A stretch of DNA of 6,629 nt from DATIJJ01 sp964612855 (GTDB lineage Bacteria; Pseudomonadota; Gammaproteobacteria; DSM-16500): contig CAZTDR010000100.1 of NCBI GenBank assembly GCA_964612855.1, positions 1 to 6,629 of the forward strand, given 5' to 3'. Below, in pieces: positions 6,445 to 6,629 of this stretch (positions are counted from its first letter, which is position 1; every line of letters begins with the position of its first letter). The position numbers and the translations under genes were made by a program. The notes under the pieces are model-generated. The model saw nothing but the letters and a program-made list of their open reading frames with translations. It made no database searches and was not told the DNA's origin.

Positions 6445-6473
6445 ATTTTAAAATTTGCATATTGGCAGGTCAG
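6445..6473 (-). promoter_or_regulatory. Candidate secE-nusG promoter overlapping tRNA-Trp
   Basis: CTGACC (6468-6473, 4 of 6 against TTGACA) is separated by exactly 17 nt from TAAAAT (6445-6450, 5 of 6 against TATAAT). Transcription would begin near 6438, giving a leader of about 27 nt. The -35 falls in the 3' acceptor strand of the tRNA and the spacer includes its discriminator base and CCA end. E. coli has a promoter before secE, which supports the idea. Confidence 0.45.
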
Positions 6474-6538
6474 GAGGGCCTCGAACCCCCAACCTGCGGT
6501 TTTGGAGACCGCCGCTCTGCCAATTGAGCTACTGACCT
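6463..6538 (-). tRNA. trpT: tRNA-Trp (CCA anticodon)
   Basis: A full 76-nt cloverleaf. Acceptor AGGTCAG pairs perfectly with CTGACCT; D arm GCTC/GAGC with an AATTGGCA loop; anticodon stem GCGGT/ACCGC around CTCCAAA, whose middle CCA (6503-6505) reads UGG; 5-nt variable loop; T stem GGGGG/CCCTC with one G-U and loop TTCGAGG; discriminator G; encoded CCA at 6463-6465. It lies 17 nt after the tuf stop and 48-51 nt before secE, so it is probably cut from a tuf transcript. A tRNA-Trp between tuf and secE is a known arrangement in several Gammaproteobacteria. Confidence 0.98.
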
Positions 6539-6555
6539 AACTGCACACTTTAAAA

Positions 6556-6629
6556 TTATTCAAGCACCTTCGACACAACGCCCGCACCAACAGTACGGCC
6601 ACCTTCACGAATTGCAAATCGCAAACCAT
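6556..6629 (-). CDS. tuf: Elongation factor Tu, C-terminal end only
   Basis: The last 23 codons and TAA stop of EF-Tu, the GTPase that delivers aminoacyl-tRNA to the ribosome. The visible peptide ends RFAIREGGRTVGAGVVSKVLE, matching the C-terminus of domain 3 (E. coli REGGRTVGAGVVAKVL). The rest of the gene lies beyond the right edge. Its place before secE corresponds to the tufB position; whether a second copy exists cannot be seen. Confidence 0.96.
   Translation of the reverse strand, partial: GLRFAIREGGRTVGAGVVSKVLE

Overview
This window is a conserved bacterial translation and transcription cluster. In the direction of transcription (minus strand, right to left) it reads tuf (3' end only), tRNA-Trp, secE, nusG, rplK, rplA, rplJ, rplL, rpoB (cut by the window edge). 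Every gene lies on the minus strand. The protein sequences are clearly gammaproteobacterial: RpoB aligns with Escherichia coli with a constant +8 residue offset at two distant landmarks, and L10, L1, L11, NusG and SecE have family-typical lengths. Moderate-to-low GC, a tuf-trpT-secE order, an L10 longer than the enteric form, and SecE/L7/L12 sequences that look Legionella/Coxiella-like suggest a Legionellales-type organism. That placement is from memory and is tentative.

Layout. 6556-6629 is the EF-Tu C-terminus. Seventeen bases later comes a complete tRNA-Trp (CCA anticodon, encoded 3' CCA). A promoter-like sequence overlaps the 3' end of the tRNA and would drive secE-nusG. secE and nusG are 4 nt apart, and the nusG ribosome binding site lies in the last secE codons. 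A 97-nt spacer follows, with a hairpin and an L1-binding-site look-alike just before the rplK ribosome binding site. rplK and rplA are 3 nt apart with the same overlapped arrangement. The rplA-rplJ gap (295 nt) holds a 30-bp perfect inverted repeat, each arm of which is itself a hairpin, followed by a strongly structured rplJ leader. rplJ-rplL is a 48-nt gap. The rplL-rpoB gap (205 nt) holds two terminator-like hairpins in tandem and a further inverted repeat before rpoB.

The genes make the L1 stalk (L1), the GTPase-associated centre (L11, L10, L7/L12), EF-Tu and tRNA-Trp for translation, the beta subunit of RNA polymerase with its elongation factor NusG, and the SecE subunit of the protein translocon. 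The gaps match places where E. coli regulates the same operons: L1 feedback before rplK, L10-L12 feedback before rplJ, and partial termination before rpoB.

I see no novel protein system. The coding content is ordinary housekeeping, and the points worth a second look are in the intergenic DNA: the composite palindrome after rplA, the tandem attenuators, the leader structures, and the promoter overlapping the tRNA.
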